Part shown: positions 33,611 to 41,766 of the stretch, in pieces
Numbering within the stretch: position 1 is the first letter of the stretch
How the letters are laid out: each line of letters opens with the position of its first letter
NCBI GenBank assembly: GCA_900769705.1
Contig: CAAGHP010000002.1
Location: 1-64,000, forward strand
From: Alphaproteobacteria bacterium
Lineage (GTDB): Bacteria > Pseudomonadota > Alphaproteobacteria > RF32 > CAG-239
Length of the DNA stretch: 64,000 bases
Direction of reading: 5' to 3'
Translations under genes and position numbers: made by a program
Notes under the pieces: model-generated
Told to the model about the DNA's origin: nothing
What the model saw: only the letters and a program-made list of their open reading frames with translations
Database searches by the model: none

Positions 33611-35368
33611 ATGAACGAATATCGGACGCATACATGCGGACAGCTCAGAGCCGCCGATGTCGGACAACACGTTAAATTGGCCGGCTGGATTCATCGTAAA
33701 CGCAACCTCGGCAATTTGTGCTTTGTGGATTTGCGCGACCATTATGGAATTACGCAATGTGTTTTTGACAGCTCATCTGATTTGTTTGAAAAAATTAAAG
33801 ACACCAGAGTTGAGAGCGTTGTTGGTATAGAAGGCGAAGTTGTGGCGCGTGAGAGCGTAAACAAAAATATGCCGACCGGCGATATAGAAATCAAAGTTTC
33901 GGCTGTGGAAATTTATTCTGAAGCCGATGTCTTGCCGATTCAGGTTTTCGGCGAGGGTGATGAACCGGAAGAAATGCGCTTGAAATATCGTTTTTTGGAT
34001 TTGCGCCGCGAACGTATTCACAACAATATTTTACTGCGCTGCAAGGTGATTGCCGAAATGCGCCGCTTGATGACAGAGCAGGGATTTAATGAATATCAAA
34101 CTCCGATTTTGACAGCTTCTTCTCCGGAAGGTGCACGTGACTTTTTGGTCCCGTCACGTTTAAATCCGGGTAAGTTTTATGCTTTGCCGCAAGCTCCGCA
34201 GCAGTTTAAACAGCTGCTGATGGTTTCGGGTTTTGACCGCTATTTCCAAATTGCGCCGTGTTTTCGTGATGAAGACCCGCGTGCCGACCGTTCTCCGGGT
34301 GAATTCTATCAGCTGGATATGGAAATGTCTTTTGTTACGCAAGAAGACGTGTTCAAGGTTATTGAAACCACAATGGGCGGCATTTTTAATAAGTTTGCCA
34401 ACGGGCGTACCGTTACGCAAGCTCCGTTCCCGAGAATTGCTTTCCGCGACGCTATGCTGAAATATGGCAGCGACAAGCCGGATTTGCGCAATCCTCTGTT
34501 TATTGTGGACGCTACTCCGTTCTTTAATAATTCAGGTTTTGGCGTTTATGATGCTAAGGTGGCTAATGGTGAGCAAATCCGCGCCATCAAAGCTCCGGCT
34601 GCCGGCAACAAGCCTCGTTCTTTCTTTGATAAACTTGATGGTTATGCCAAAGAAGAAGGTTTTGGCGGCATGGCTTATGTAGCTTTGTCTGACAACGGCT
34701 CTAAAGGTATTGCCAAGTATTTCTCTGAAGAAAAAATGAACGAACTCAAAGCTTTGTTCGATGTTAAAGACGGCGATGCAGTTCTGTTTATGGGCGGTCC
34801 GGCTAAAACAATCAACAAGTTTGCCGGAAAAGTCCGCAATAAATTGGGAGAAGAACTTGATTTGTTTGAAAAAAATACATTCAAACTGTGCTGGGTAGTT
34901 GATTTTCCGTTTTATGAAGAAAATGAAGAAACCGGCGCTATTGAGTTTTCTCACAATCCGTTCTCTATGCCTCAGGGCGGCTTGGATGCTTTGAACAACA
35001 AAGATCCGCTGGATATTTTGGCTTATCAATATGACTTGGTTTGCAATGGGGTGGAACTTGCTTCTGGCGCCGTACGCAACCACGTTCCGGAAATTATGTA
35101 CCGTGCGTTTGAAATTGCCGGTTATGACCGTAGTGTTGTCGATAACAAATTCGGTGGCATGATTAGCGCGTTCAAGTATGGTGCTCCTCCGCACGCGGGC
35201 TGCGCTCCTGGTATTGACCGTACGGTTATGCTGCTTTTGGACGAGCCGATTATTCGCGATGTAATCTTGTTCCCGCTGAACGGTAAGGCTCAGGATTTGA
35301 TGATGCAAGCGCCGAATACTGTTACGGAACAGCAGTTAAAAGAGCTGCATATTCAAATTAAAGAATAA
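33611..35368 (+). CDS. aspS: Aspartate--tRNA ligase
   Basis: 585 residues, bacterial type with the GAD insertion (about 300-415). The N-terminal OB anticodon fold has [15 protein letters not shown]. Class II motif 2 is [20 protein letters not shown] and motif 3 is [18 protein letters not shown]. It charges tRNA-Asp, and probably tRNA-Asn if the enzyme is non-discriminating; GatCAB in this window would then amidate the product (inference). AAGAGG precedes the ATG. Confidence 0.98.
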   Translation: MNEYRTHTCGQLRAADVGQHVKLAGWIHRKRNLGNLCFVDLRDHYGITQCVFDSSSDLFEKIKDTRVESVVGIEGEVVARESVNKNMPTGDIEIKVSAVEIYSEADVLPIQVFGEGDEPEEMRLKYRFLDLRRERIHNNILLRCKVIAEMRRLMTEQGFNEYQTPILTASSPEGARDFLVPSRLNPGKFYALPQAPQQFKQLLMVSGFDRYFQIAPCFRDEDPRADRSPGEFYQLDMEMSFVTQEDVFKVIETTMGGIFNKFANGRTVTQAPFPRIAFRDAMLKYGSDKPDLRNPLFIVDATPFFNNSGFGVYDAKVANGEQIRAIKAPAAGNKPRSFFDKLDGYAKEEGFGGMAYVALSDNGSKGIAKYFSEEKMNELKALFDVKDGDAVLFMGGPAKTINKFAGKVRNKLGEELDLFEKNTFKLCWVVDFPFYEENEETGAIEFSHNPFSMPQGGLDALNNKDPLDILAYQYDLVCNGVELASGAVRNHVPEIMYRAFEIAGYDRSVVDNKFGGMISAFKYGAPPHAGCAPGIDRTVMLLLDEPIIRDVILFPLNGKAQDLMMQAPNTVTEQQLKELHIQIKE

Positions 35369-35372
35369 TCAC

Positions 35373-35406
35373 AAAGGCTCTGCTGTGTAATCGGCGGAGC
35401 CTTTAA
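35373..35406 (+). terminator. Terminator after aspS
   Basis: AAAGGCTC (35373-35380) pairs with GAGCCTTT (35397-35404), with extra GC pairs inside the loop. Confidence 0.75.
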
Positions 35407-35464
35407 TAAATTTATAAATCCGGTTAAACTAAACCATGTTTTGATTTTAGGGAGTTTAGATATT

Positions 35465-36601
35465 ATGAACAGATATTTGTTATTGACCTGCGCTATGTTA
35501 TTGGCAATTCCGGCGTATGCCTCTACCGATAAGCTGATAGAAAATGTTAAAAACAAAAACCTGAAAGCAGTTGAAGCTTTGTTGAACAGCGGCGAAGATG
35601 TCAACGGTACCAATGCTCAGGGAAATACGGCTTTGCACTATGCAGTGGCAACTAACAACGCCGATATGGTAAAGCTACTGTTACAACACAATGCGGATAT
35701 GAATGCGCAAAATACAAAAGGCTGGTCGCCGCTTTCGATTGCTGAAAAGAAAAATGTGGGCAATATCTATGATATTTTAGAAGCAAAACAAGCTAAAAAT
35801 AAAGCTGAAGTTAAGGCGGCAGAGGAAAAAGCAGCTAAAGAAAAAGCTGATGCAGAAGCAAAAGCTAAAGCCGCGGCAGAACAGGCAACCCGCAAAAAAG
35901 CTGAAGCAGAAGCAAAAATGGCAGCAGAAAAAGAGGCTTTGCGCGCAAAAGAAGAAGCAGTCAGATTAGAGGCGGAAAAACAAGCTGCAGCTTTAAAAGA
36001 ACAAGCAAAAAAAGCTGCGGCCGAGGCAGTTGCAAAAGCCGAACAGAAAAAAGCTGAGCTGGCAGCTAAACAAGCTGAAACAGAAGCAGCTGCTAAAGAA
36101 AAGGCACTAAAATTACAAAAAGCTCAAGCTAGCGCCGCAGCAGCTAAACAATTGACAGAACCAAAAGCCGAAGTTAAGAAAAATGTCGTAAAACCGGCTG
36201 TAAATACTATTATTCCACTGCAGAAAAATACAAATAAAAACAAAATGAAAAATAAAGATGTTAAACTAAAAAATAAAAAAATTAAGCAGGCTTTCAAAGC
36301 TTCGCCGTTATCGGCAAAAATAAGTCAAGGCGATGAAGAAGTTGTTTATTGCCTGCAATATTTAGGTTTACAGGGCGAGCAAAAAAATATGACAGTGGCT
36401 GCAGGTTATTATGCCGTGGAAACAGGTGTCAGCAAAGCTCGTCATGATGTGGCTGCGGCCGAAGCTCAAAAGTATTATGAAAACGCTTCGGAAGCCGATA
36501 TAAAGGCGAGGGCAGATTTGTGCGGAAAATATATTACGCCGAAACAAGCTGCTAAACAAAATCAAATTATCCGTAATTTGAATAAAGCTATCGGGTTCTA
36601 A
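35465..36601 (+). CDS. Secreted ankyrin-repeat protein with long Ala/Lys coiled coil
   Basis: 378 residues from the ATG at 35465 (GGGAG ten bases upstream). The signal peptide is residues 1-20 (cleavage after AYA). About two to three ankyrin repeats lie at 25-105, with GNTALHYAVATNNADMVKLLL and GWSPLSIAEKK. An Ala/Lys/Glu coiled coil (about 110-235), like the TolA stalk, follows, then a Lys/Asn-rich linker and a C-terminal domain (about 285-378) with two cysteines. This layout suggests a periplasmic spanning or scaffold protein. It has no partner gene. Confidence 0.8.
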   Translation: MNRYLLLTCAMLLAIPAYASTDKLIENVKNKNLKAVEALLNSGEDVNGTNAQGNTALHYAVATNNADMVKLLLQHNADMNAQNTKGWSPLSIAEKKNVGNIYDILEAKQAKNKAEVKAAEEKAAKEKADAEAKAKAAAEQATRKKAEAEAKMAAEKEALRAKEEAVRLEAEKQAAALKEQAKKAAAEAVAKAEQKKAELAAKQAETEAAAKEKALKLQKAQASAAAAKQLTEPKAEVKKNVVKPAVNTIIPLQKNTNKNKMKNKDVKLKNKKIKQAFKASPLSAKISQGDEEVVYCLQYLGLQGEQKNMTVAAGYYAVETGVSKARHDVAAAEAQKYYENASEADIKARADLCGKYITPKQAAKQNQIIRNLNKAIGF

Positions 36602-36629
36602 AATACATAAAATCAAACAGTTAAACTAT

Positions 36630-36656
36630 AAAACCGCCGGTTATGGCGGTTTTATA
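36630..36656. terminator. Bidirectional terminator between the ankyrin gene and ugd
   Basis: AAAACCGCC (36630-36638) pairs with GGCGGTTTT (36645-36653). It is flanked by A and T runs, so it can serve both converging genes. Confidence 0.85.
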
Positions 36657-36674
36657 ATTGCTTTCAAATTTTGA

Positions 36675-37982
36675 CTAATTACATTTTTTGCCGATACATT
36701 GATATTCAAAGCCTAAATTTTCGGCAGTGCGGGCATTTAACATATTACGCAAGTCCAAGATTTTTTTAGAGTGCATCAGCTGAGCTACAATGTTCAAATC
36801 GGCAGCGGCAAATTCTTTCCATTCGGTCAAAATAACCAAAACATCTGCATCTTTAACCGCTGAATACATATCATCGGCGTATGAAATTTTACTACCTAGT
36901 ATTTGGCAGGCTGTACCCATGGCTTTGGGATCGTAGGCCGTAATATCGGTTTTGGCCCGCAGAAGCTCGCCGATGATATCCATAGCCGGACTTTGACGGC
37001 AATCGTCGGTACCGTTTTTAAAAGCCAATCCCCAAACGGCGATTTTCGGATGTTTGACATCTTTAACACTTTTAAGCACACGTTCTGCCATTTGTTGTTT
37101 ACGCTTATTGTTGCCGGCAATAGTGGTCTCTATCAGTTCAATCGGCGTATCTACCAATCGCGCCATATAGGCCATAGCCATGGTGTCTTTAGGAAAACAG
37201 CTGCCGCCGAAACCGATTCCGGCATTTAGAAAGCGGTTGCCGATACGGTTATCCAACCCCATTCCCTGCGCTACCTCATCAACATTGGCGCCGGATTTTT
37301 CGCAGAAATCGGCAATTTCGTTAATATAGTGAATTTTCATGGCTAAAAACGCATTTGACGCGTACTTTATGGTTTCGCTGGAACGGCGGGATACAAACAG
37401 CATTTTTGTTTTTTCGGCAAAAGGCTGATACAATTCGCGAATAACTTTTTCGGCCTTCTCAGCGTTTGTTCCCACAATAATCCTGTCCGGATTGAAAAAG
37501 TCGTGAATTGCAAAACCCTCGCGCAAAAATTCCGGCAGAGAAATCACATCAAAGCGGGCAGTTGGATTTTTGCTGCGGATAAGCTGCTCTATATTGTCGC
37601 CGGTGCCGACCGGTACGGTTGATTTTGTAGCAATAACCGTGTAGTCGGTCAAATATTCGGCTAATTCGGTTGCGGCGGCATAAATATATTTCAAATCAGC
37701 TTCATGCGTTACCGGATGCGGCGGGGTTCCGACGGCAATCAGCACAACATCGGCTCCTTCTATGGCTTTTTTCATGGAGGTGGTAAAGCTTAGGCGGCCG
37801 TTGGCGGTGTTTTTGGCAAACAGTTCCGCCAGTCCGTCTTCAAAAATCGTAAGCTGACCGGCTTTAAGCGCGTCTATTTTTTCTTTAATTTTATCCACGC
37901 AGACAACCGTATTGCCCAGTTCAGCCAAACCCACGCCCGTGGGCAGCCCCACATAACCTGTTCCGATAATACCGATTTTCAT
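36675..37982 (-). CDS. ugd: UDP-glucose 6-dehydrogenase
   Basis: 435 residues. It oxidises UDP-glucose to UDP-glucuronate with two NAD. The Rossmann start is IGIIGTGYVGLPTGVGLAELG (residues 2-22), the catalytic cysteine is in GFGGSCFPKDTMAM, and the second nucleotide-fold segment contains VWGLAFKNGTDDCRQSPA. The product feeds capsule, exopolysaccharide or LPS sugars. No glycan cluster is next to it. AAGGATG precedes the start. Confidence 0.96.
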   Translation of the reverse strand: MKIGIIGTGYVGLPTGVGLAELGNTVVCVDKIKEKIDALKAGQLTIFEDGLAELFAKNTANGRLSFTTSMKKAIEGADVVLIAVGTPPHPVTHEADLKYIYAAATELAEYLTDYTVIATKSTVPVGTGDNIEQLIRSKNPTARFDVISLPEFLREGFAIHDFFNPDRIIVGTNAEKAEKVIRELYQPFAEKTKMLFVSRRSSETIKYASNAFLAMKIHYINEIADFCEKSGANVDEVAQGMGLDNRIGNRFLNAGIGFGGSCFPKDTMAMAYMARLVDTPIELIETTIAGNNKRKQQMAERVLKSVKDVKHPKIAVWGLAFKNGTDDCRQSPAMDIIGELLRAKTDITAYDPKAMGTACQILGSKISYADDMYSAVKDADVLVILTEWKEFAAADLNIVAQLMHSKKILDLRNMLNARTAENLGFEYQCIGKKCN

Positions 37983-38063
37983 AGCAGCATCCTTTCATTT
38001 TTTTGCAATTATCAAACTTTCGGCAGGGCTTTGCAAGAATTATTAGCGGTTTATACATAATAA

Positions 38064-38093
38064 AAAAAAGAGGCCGTTTCCAGCCTCTTTTTC
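38064..38093 (-). terminator. Terminator after ldh
   Basis: AAAAAGAGGC pairs with GCCTCTTTTT around an 8-base loop. It lies just past the ldh stop. Confidence 0.85.
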
Positions 38094-38111
38094 TAAGCAA
38101 AATACCAAATT

Positions 38112-39059
38112 TTATTTATCGGCAATCATAGCCAAAGCTTTGTCGGTATATTCTTTCATGATTTCGGCGCTGGATTTTAATTTAGCGCGTTCTTCATCAG
38201 AAAGTTTTGGAGAAATAACGTGGAAAATACCTTTTTTGTTAATAACTGTCGGCAAAGACAAACTTACGCCTTTAACGCCTTCAATATCATCATGATGTGA
38301 AGACACAGTTAAAATAGCATATTCGTTATTGTTAATAGCGCGGCAAATCTGTGTCAAAGCGCCGGCGATACCATAGAATGTGGCACCTTTGCCTTCAATA
38401 ATTTTATAGGCAGCATTAACAACGCCGTCTTTGATTTCAGCTTTTTTAGCATCGTCCAAAACCTTATTTACGCTAGCTGCGTATTCATCCAAAGACAAAG
38501 TTCCTGCTTCGGCGTTAGACCAAATCAAAACTTCGCTGTCGCCGTGTTCGCCGATAACGTCTGCGTGAACGGATTTTGTGGAAACACCCAAATAAAAAGC
38601 CAGCAAGGTTCTAAAACGGGAGGTATCCAAAACCGTGCCGCTGCCGATAACGCGTTCTTTTGGAAAACCAGAAAGTTTGCGGGCAACTTCTGTCATAATG
38701 TCAGCCGGATTAGCGGTAATCAGCAAGATTGAATCCGGAGCGTATTTGGCAACCTGCGGAATAATGCTTTCAAAAATTTTAACATTGCGTCCCAAAAGGT
38801 CAATACGAGTTTCACCCGGTTTTTGATTTGCACCGGCGGTAACGATAACAACTTCGCAGCCGTCCAAATCTTCATAAGTTCCGGCTTTTATTTTTCCGGC
38901 ATGTCCAAATGGAGCGGCATGGGCAATATCCATAGCTTCAGCCTGAGCTTTTTTCTCATTCATATCAATCAATACAACTTTGTGGGCAACGCCTGTCATC
39001 ATCAAAGAAAATGCAGCAGCACTTCCAACAGAACCGGCACCGATAATACCAACTTTCAT
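38112..39059 (-). CDS. ldh: L-lactate dehydrogenase
   Basis: 315 residues of the LDH/MDH family. NAD fold: GIIGAGSVGSAAAFSL (4-19). The specificity loop reads GANQKPGETR (76-85) with Gln79, where malate dehydrogenases have Arg, so pyruvate/lactate is the likely substrate. The catalytic His172 is in GEHGDSE and the substrate Arg in DTSRFR. It reduces pyruvate to lactate to recycle NAD in fermentation. GGAG precedes the ATG. Malate dehydrogenase is a common mis-annotation for such proteins. Confidence 0.92.
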   Translation of the reverse strand: MKVGIIGAGSVGSAAAFSLMMTGVAHKVVLIDMNEKKAQAEAMDIAHAAPFGHAGKIKAGTYEDLDGCEVVIVTAGANQKPGETRIDLLGRNVKIFESIIPQVAKYAPDSILLITANPADIMTEVARKLSGFPKERVIGSGTVLDTSRFRTLLAFYLGVSTKSVHADVIGEHGDSEVLIWSNAEAGTLSLDEYAASVNKVLDDAKKAEIKDGVVNAAYKIIEGKGATFYGIAGALTQICRAINNNEYAILTVSSHHDDIEGVKGVSLSLPTVINKKGIFHVISPKLSDEERAKLKSSAEIMKEYTDKALAMIADK

Positions 39060-39178
39060 GTTTTATCTCCAATTAAAAATATGTTCAAAAATTCATTTAC
39101 TTATATAGATATCTTTATGGTTAAATTGCAATACCTTTTTTGAATTTTTTGCAATTTTTTTTACATAAAAAAACAGGG

Positions 39179-39207
39179 TTGACAGTTTAAGCGAAAGTTT
39201 ATATAGA
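39179..39207 (+). promoter_or_regulatory. Promoter of ybaK
   Basis: TTGACA (39179-39184), 17-base spacer, TATAGA (39202-39207). The transcript would start near 39214, so the first in-frame ATG (39214) would be leaderless and the one at 39232 is favoured. Confidence 0.6.
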
Positions 39208-39231
39208 AAAATTATGAAAAATGTAGAGAAA

Positions 39232-39711
39232 ATGATAAAAACTAACGCTATGCGGATTGTGGAAACTGCCAAAATTCCGTATAAGGTGTATGAATATGAG
39301 GTGACCGACGGTGTTGACGCCAAAAGTGTGGCGCAATATTTGCAAAAGCCGGAAGAGCAGGTGTTTAAAACTTTGGTGACGCAAGCGCCAAACGACCAGC
39401 ACGGTTTTGAACATTTTGTTTTTGTGATTCCGGCAAACGCCGAACTCAGCGTTAAAAAAGCCGCTCATGCCGCCGGTGTAAAAAATTTGGAAATGCTGCC
39501 GCTGAAAAAACTTTTGCCGCTGACCGGCTATGTGCATGGCGGTTGCTCTCCGTTGGGAATGAAAAAACAATTTCCGGTTTTTATTGATGAAACGGCAATT
39601 TTATTTGACACATTTTGCCTTTCGGGCGGAAAAATCGGTGTGACATTGGAGCTGAACGCCGAAGCTTTGGCCGCGGCAATCGGAGCAAAATTTGCAGATT
39701 TAACGCTGTAA
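39232..39711 (+). CDS. ybaK: Cys-tRNA(Pro)/Cys-tRNA(Cys) deacylase
   Basis: 159 residues from 39232 (AGAG just upstream); six codons longer if 39214 is used. YbaK hydrolyses Cys wrongly attached to tRNA-Pro. The family pattern is clear: KTNAMRIVETAKIPYKVYEY at the start, the catalytic Lys in QVFKTLVT (about 44-51), and YVHGGCSPLGMKK (about 102-114). It is followed 15 bp on by the tandem-repeat protein gene. Confidence 0.92.
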   Translation: MIKTNAMRIVETAKIPYKVYEYEVTDGVDAKSVAQYLQKPEEQVFKTLVTQAPNDQHGFEHFVFVIPANAELSVKKAAHAAGVKNLEMLPLKKLLPLTGYVHGGCSPLGMKKQFPVFIDETAILFDTFCLSGGKIGVTLELNAEALAAAIGAKFADLTL

Positions 39712-39726
39712 ATAAGGAGTAAGAAA

Positions 39727-40161
39727 ATGAAATATTTATTGATGGCTTGTTTATTACTGCCACTATCGGCGCAGGCATTTTGTTTGGGTGAGGTAAGTTC
39801 TTCAAGAGAAAACGGCTTGGGCGATACAGAATATCGCGACAGTAGCGGGCGTTTGCTTGGAACTTCACGCCAAAACGGACTAGGCGAAACCGAATATCGT
39901 GATAACAGCGGACGTTTGATAGGTACTTCCAGAGAAAACAGCTTAGGCGACACAGAATACCGTAGCAGCAACGGCACGCTGGCCGGAACCTCGCACCAAA
40001 ACAGTTTGGGAGATACAGAATATCGCAGCAACAGCGGCATGCTGATGGGAACGGCTCACAAAAACAGCCTCGGCGACACTGAGTATCGTGACAATATCGG
40101 ACAGCTGAAGGAAACATCTCATAAAAACGGTTTGGGCGAAACAATCTATTATAATTACTAG
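39727..40161 (+). CDS. Secreted tandem-repeat protein (21-residue units)
   Basis: 144 residues. The signal peptide is residues 1-17 (cleavage after AQA). From about residue 24 to the end are six copies, the last partial, of a 21-residue unit of the form T-S-R-x-N-G/S-L-G-D/E-T-E-Y-R-D-S/N-S-G-R-L-x-G. Tyr and Gly positions are fixed, typical of a short beta-rich repeat such as a solenoid or YD-like strand. DNA identity between units makes it a 63-bp tandem repeat. AAGGAG precedes the ATG. The function is unknown; an envelope or secreted location is supported by the signal peptide. Confidence 0.82.
   Translation: MKYLLMACLLLPLSAQAFCLGEVSSSRENGLGDTEYRDSSGRLLGTSRQNGLGETEYRDNSGRLIGTSRENSLGDTEYRSSNGTLAGTSHQNSLGDTEYRSNSGMLMGTAHKNSLGDTEYRDNIGQLKETSHKNGLGETIYYNY
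39797..40158 (+). repeat. 63-bp coding tandem repeat, about six copies
   Basis: The stretch encodes six 21-residue units. The recurring core encodes N-G/S-L-G-D/E-T-E-Y-R. Slippage or recombination could change copy number. Confidence 0.8.
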
Positions 40162-40172
40162 GAGAATTTTTG

Positions 40173-40640
40173 ATGAACGAAATTTTACGTTTGGCTATGG
40201 AACAGGCGCGCAAGACCATGAATGAAAATATCGGCGGTCCGTTCGGGGCTGCTGTGATTGCTGAAAACGGTGAAATTTTGGCCGTTACTTCAAACTCTGT
40301 TTTACGTGACAACGACCCAACAGCTCACGCCGAAGTCAACGCCATCCGCGCGGCCTGTAAAAAAATCGGCAGCTATGATTTAAGCGGCTGCGTCTTATAC
40401 ACCACGGCTTATCCTTGCCCGATGTGTTTATCAGCCATTATCTGGGCGAATATCAAAAAAGTATATTTCGGCTGCCGTCCCGAAGATGCCGAACATATTG
40501 GTTTTAGAGACGATTTTATTTATCGTTTTATAGAGGCTAAATGCCGCGACAAATCGGTGCTGGATATGGCGGAATTGGATAGGACGGATTGCTTGAAACT
40601 GTTTGAAGAATATCAGAAAAAAGCCAAAACTATTTATTAG
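40173..40640 (+). CDS. guaD: Guanine deaminase / nucleoside deaminase
   Basis: 155 residues from the ATG at 40173 (AGGAG upstream). Zinc motifs of the CDA fold: THAEVNAIRAA (His ligand and catalytic Glu, about 51-61) and TTAYPCPMCLSAI (two Cys ligands, about 79-91). The C-terminal stretch with FRDDFIYRF fits the small Bacillus-type guanine deaminase rather than TadA, and its length agrees. It converts guanine to xanthine. TadA-like tRNA deaminase remains a weaker alternative. Confidence 0.85.
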   Translation: MNEILRLAMEQARKTMNENIGGPFGAAVIAENGEILAVTSNSVLRDNDPTAHAEVNAIRAACKKIGSYDLSGCVLYTTAYPCPMCLSAIIWANIKKVYFGCRPEDAEHIGFRDDFIYRFIEAKCRDKSVLDMAELDRTDCLKLFEEYQKKAKTIY

Positions 40641-40827
40641 TTTGTTTCTTTTTTTTACCAAAAAATAACCCGATTTCAAAAAGCAAATAAGTAGGTGCAG
40701 TCAGCAGTAACTGACTGACGATGTCCGGCGGAGTTAAGATGCCGGAAACTAACAAGATTCCGACAAAAATATAAGAACGCTTGCTTTTCATCCGCCCGTT
40801 ATTTTCAGCGGGTTTTATTTTAGGTAT
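40630..40827 (-). pseudogene. tatC: tatC fragment (C-terminal quarter only)
   Basis: The reverse strand is open from 40827 to a TAG at 40630-40632. It encodes RSYIFVGILLVSGILTPPDI, followed by VSQLLLTAPTYLLFEIGLFF and a Lys-rich tail. This is the last third of the final cytoplasmic loop plus the last two membrane helices of TatC, with the family's TPPD-V/I-x-SQ motif exact. An intact TatC has about 250 residues; only about 65 codons remain, and a stop precedes the match. The end overlaps guaD by 11 bases. No tatA or tatB is near. An internal ATG (40791) exists but would make a non-functional 53-residue piece. Confidence 0.85.
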
Positions 40828-40845
40828 TTAATGAGGTTTGGAAAT

Positions 40846-41087
40846 ATGAATAAAAATGTTGAAAACTGGCAGTGCAGCGGTCGTTCAATGATAGAAATGC
40901 TTGGATTGTGGCGCTTAATGAAAATACAGGCTCAAACCGCCATTATGTCTGCGGCAAAGCTTCTACAGAATATTATTACATTCATATTGGCTGCAAACCT
41001 TATAATTGGAGCGAAATCGCAAAAAAATGTTCAGTTTGTGCAACGCAAATATGTGATATAAAATTTCTTCTCAACAACAATGGCTAA
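40846..41087 (+). pseudogene. Pseudopilin-family gene with internal deletion and frameshift
   Basis: The ATG at 40846 follows GAGG and opens a frame with CSGRSMIEMLG, the same N-terminal signature as the intact gene at 4803. The hydrophobic helix that should follow is missing. In the +2 frame the sequence continues as VALNENTGSNRHYVCGKAST and further, ending with PYNWSEIAKKCSVCATQICD, a typical cysteine-rich C-terminus of this family. So a deletion of most of the gene joined the two ends out of frame. Confidence 0.75.
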
Positions 41088-41482
41088 CTGTTGAATTTTT
41101 TTATAGCTTTATCAAAACTGCCAAGTTTAACGGCTTCTTCATAAAGGCGGACTTTATAATCAATTTTTTGCAAATATTTTTGAAATTGCTCAATTTGTGT
41201 CAAAATTTTAAGTTGCTGTTGTTTAAACATTTCCAAACGCTGGGGCAGGGTGGAATCGCCCTCGCGGAACCAGTCGATGTATTGTTTGATACCCTTGAGC
41301 GGCATTCCGGTTTCTTTCAGACATTCAATAATAGAAAGCCAGCCTAAATCGTTGTCAGAAAACATACGCAAGCCGGAACTGCTTTTACGCACAAACGGCA
41401 GCAAGCCTTCTTTTTCATAATAGCGCAGAGTGTGGACGGTCAGTCCGGTTTTGGCGGCAACTTGCCCAATTGAATAATACAT
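41084..41482 (-). CDS. MerR-family transcriptional regulator
   Basis: 132 residues. The winged helix-turn-helix has SIGQVAAKTGLTVHTLRYYEKEGLLPF (about 4-30), the MerR hallmark. The rest is a coiled-coil dimerisation helix (about 75-125). There are no Cys pairs for metal sensing, so it resembles the NmlR/AdhR type that senses aldehydes or redox. Its matching operator lies in the divergent gap (41539-41554), but the gene it should control is not there. Start at 41482. Confidence 0.92.
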   Translation of the reverse strand: MYYSIGQVAAKTGLTVHTLRYYEKEGLLPFVRKSSSGLRMFSDNDLGWLSIIECLKETGMPLKGIKQYIDWFREGDSTLPQRLEMFKQQQLKILTQIEQFQKYLQKIDYKVRLYEEAVKLGSFDKAIKKFNS

Positions 41483-41532
41483 CTTTGAATTTTCCGTAAA
41501 GTATATATTTTTTTTGCAGATTTTTAAAAAAT

Positions 41533-41570
41533 CTTGACTTAGAGTAAACTCTAAAGATTAGACAGTCAAG
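41533..41570 (+). promoter_or_regulatory. MerR-type operator/promoter without a target gene
   Basis: TTGACT (41534-41539) and TAGACA (41559-41564) are 19 bases apart, the long spacer that MerR proteins correct. Between them is the palindrome TTAGAGTAAACTCTAA (41539-41554). Outer arms CTTGAC and GTCAAG flank the whole. Confidence 0.85.
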
Positions 41571-41599
41571 TGATAAAGAAAAAATTCATAGGAGGAAAA

Positions 41600-41710
41600 A
41601 TGTTTAGATTGCAAAATCGTCAGGTGGCTTAGGTTGACTTAATTTATCGCGAAGCGGTTAAATCTTTGAAACATATTTTATATAATAACCATTTGTCGCA
41701 TAATATCTAT
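41600..41710 (+). pseudogene. Remnant of the MerR-controlled gene
   Basis: A strong GGAGG leads to an ATG at 41600, but TAG ends the frame after ten codons (MFRLQNRQVA). The same frame then stays open for about 27 codons to 41717. No known protein can be recognised. It is best read as the broken start of the regulator's former target. Confidence 0.4.
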
Positions 41711-41731
41711 TATGTATAGTTTTAAATATTC

Positions 41732-41766
41732 AAAACCTGAATTTATTAAATCAAGCCAGGTTTTTT
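41732..41766. terminator. Bidirectional terminator after yejF
   Basis: AAAACCTG (41732-41739) pairs with CAGGTTTT (41757-41764). It overlaps the yejF stop codon. Confidence 0.7.

Noticed and set aside
34532..35308. 258-residue frame antisense to aspS
   Set aside because: A shadow of a conserved gene; no start signal and unlikely amino-acid composition (rich in His, Asn, Phe, Ile).
41600..41717. TAG read-through (pyrrolysine-like) giving a 39-codon peptide
   Set aside because: No pyl genes or read-through element are visible; a broken gene is the simpler explanation.
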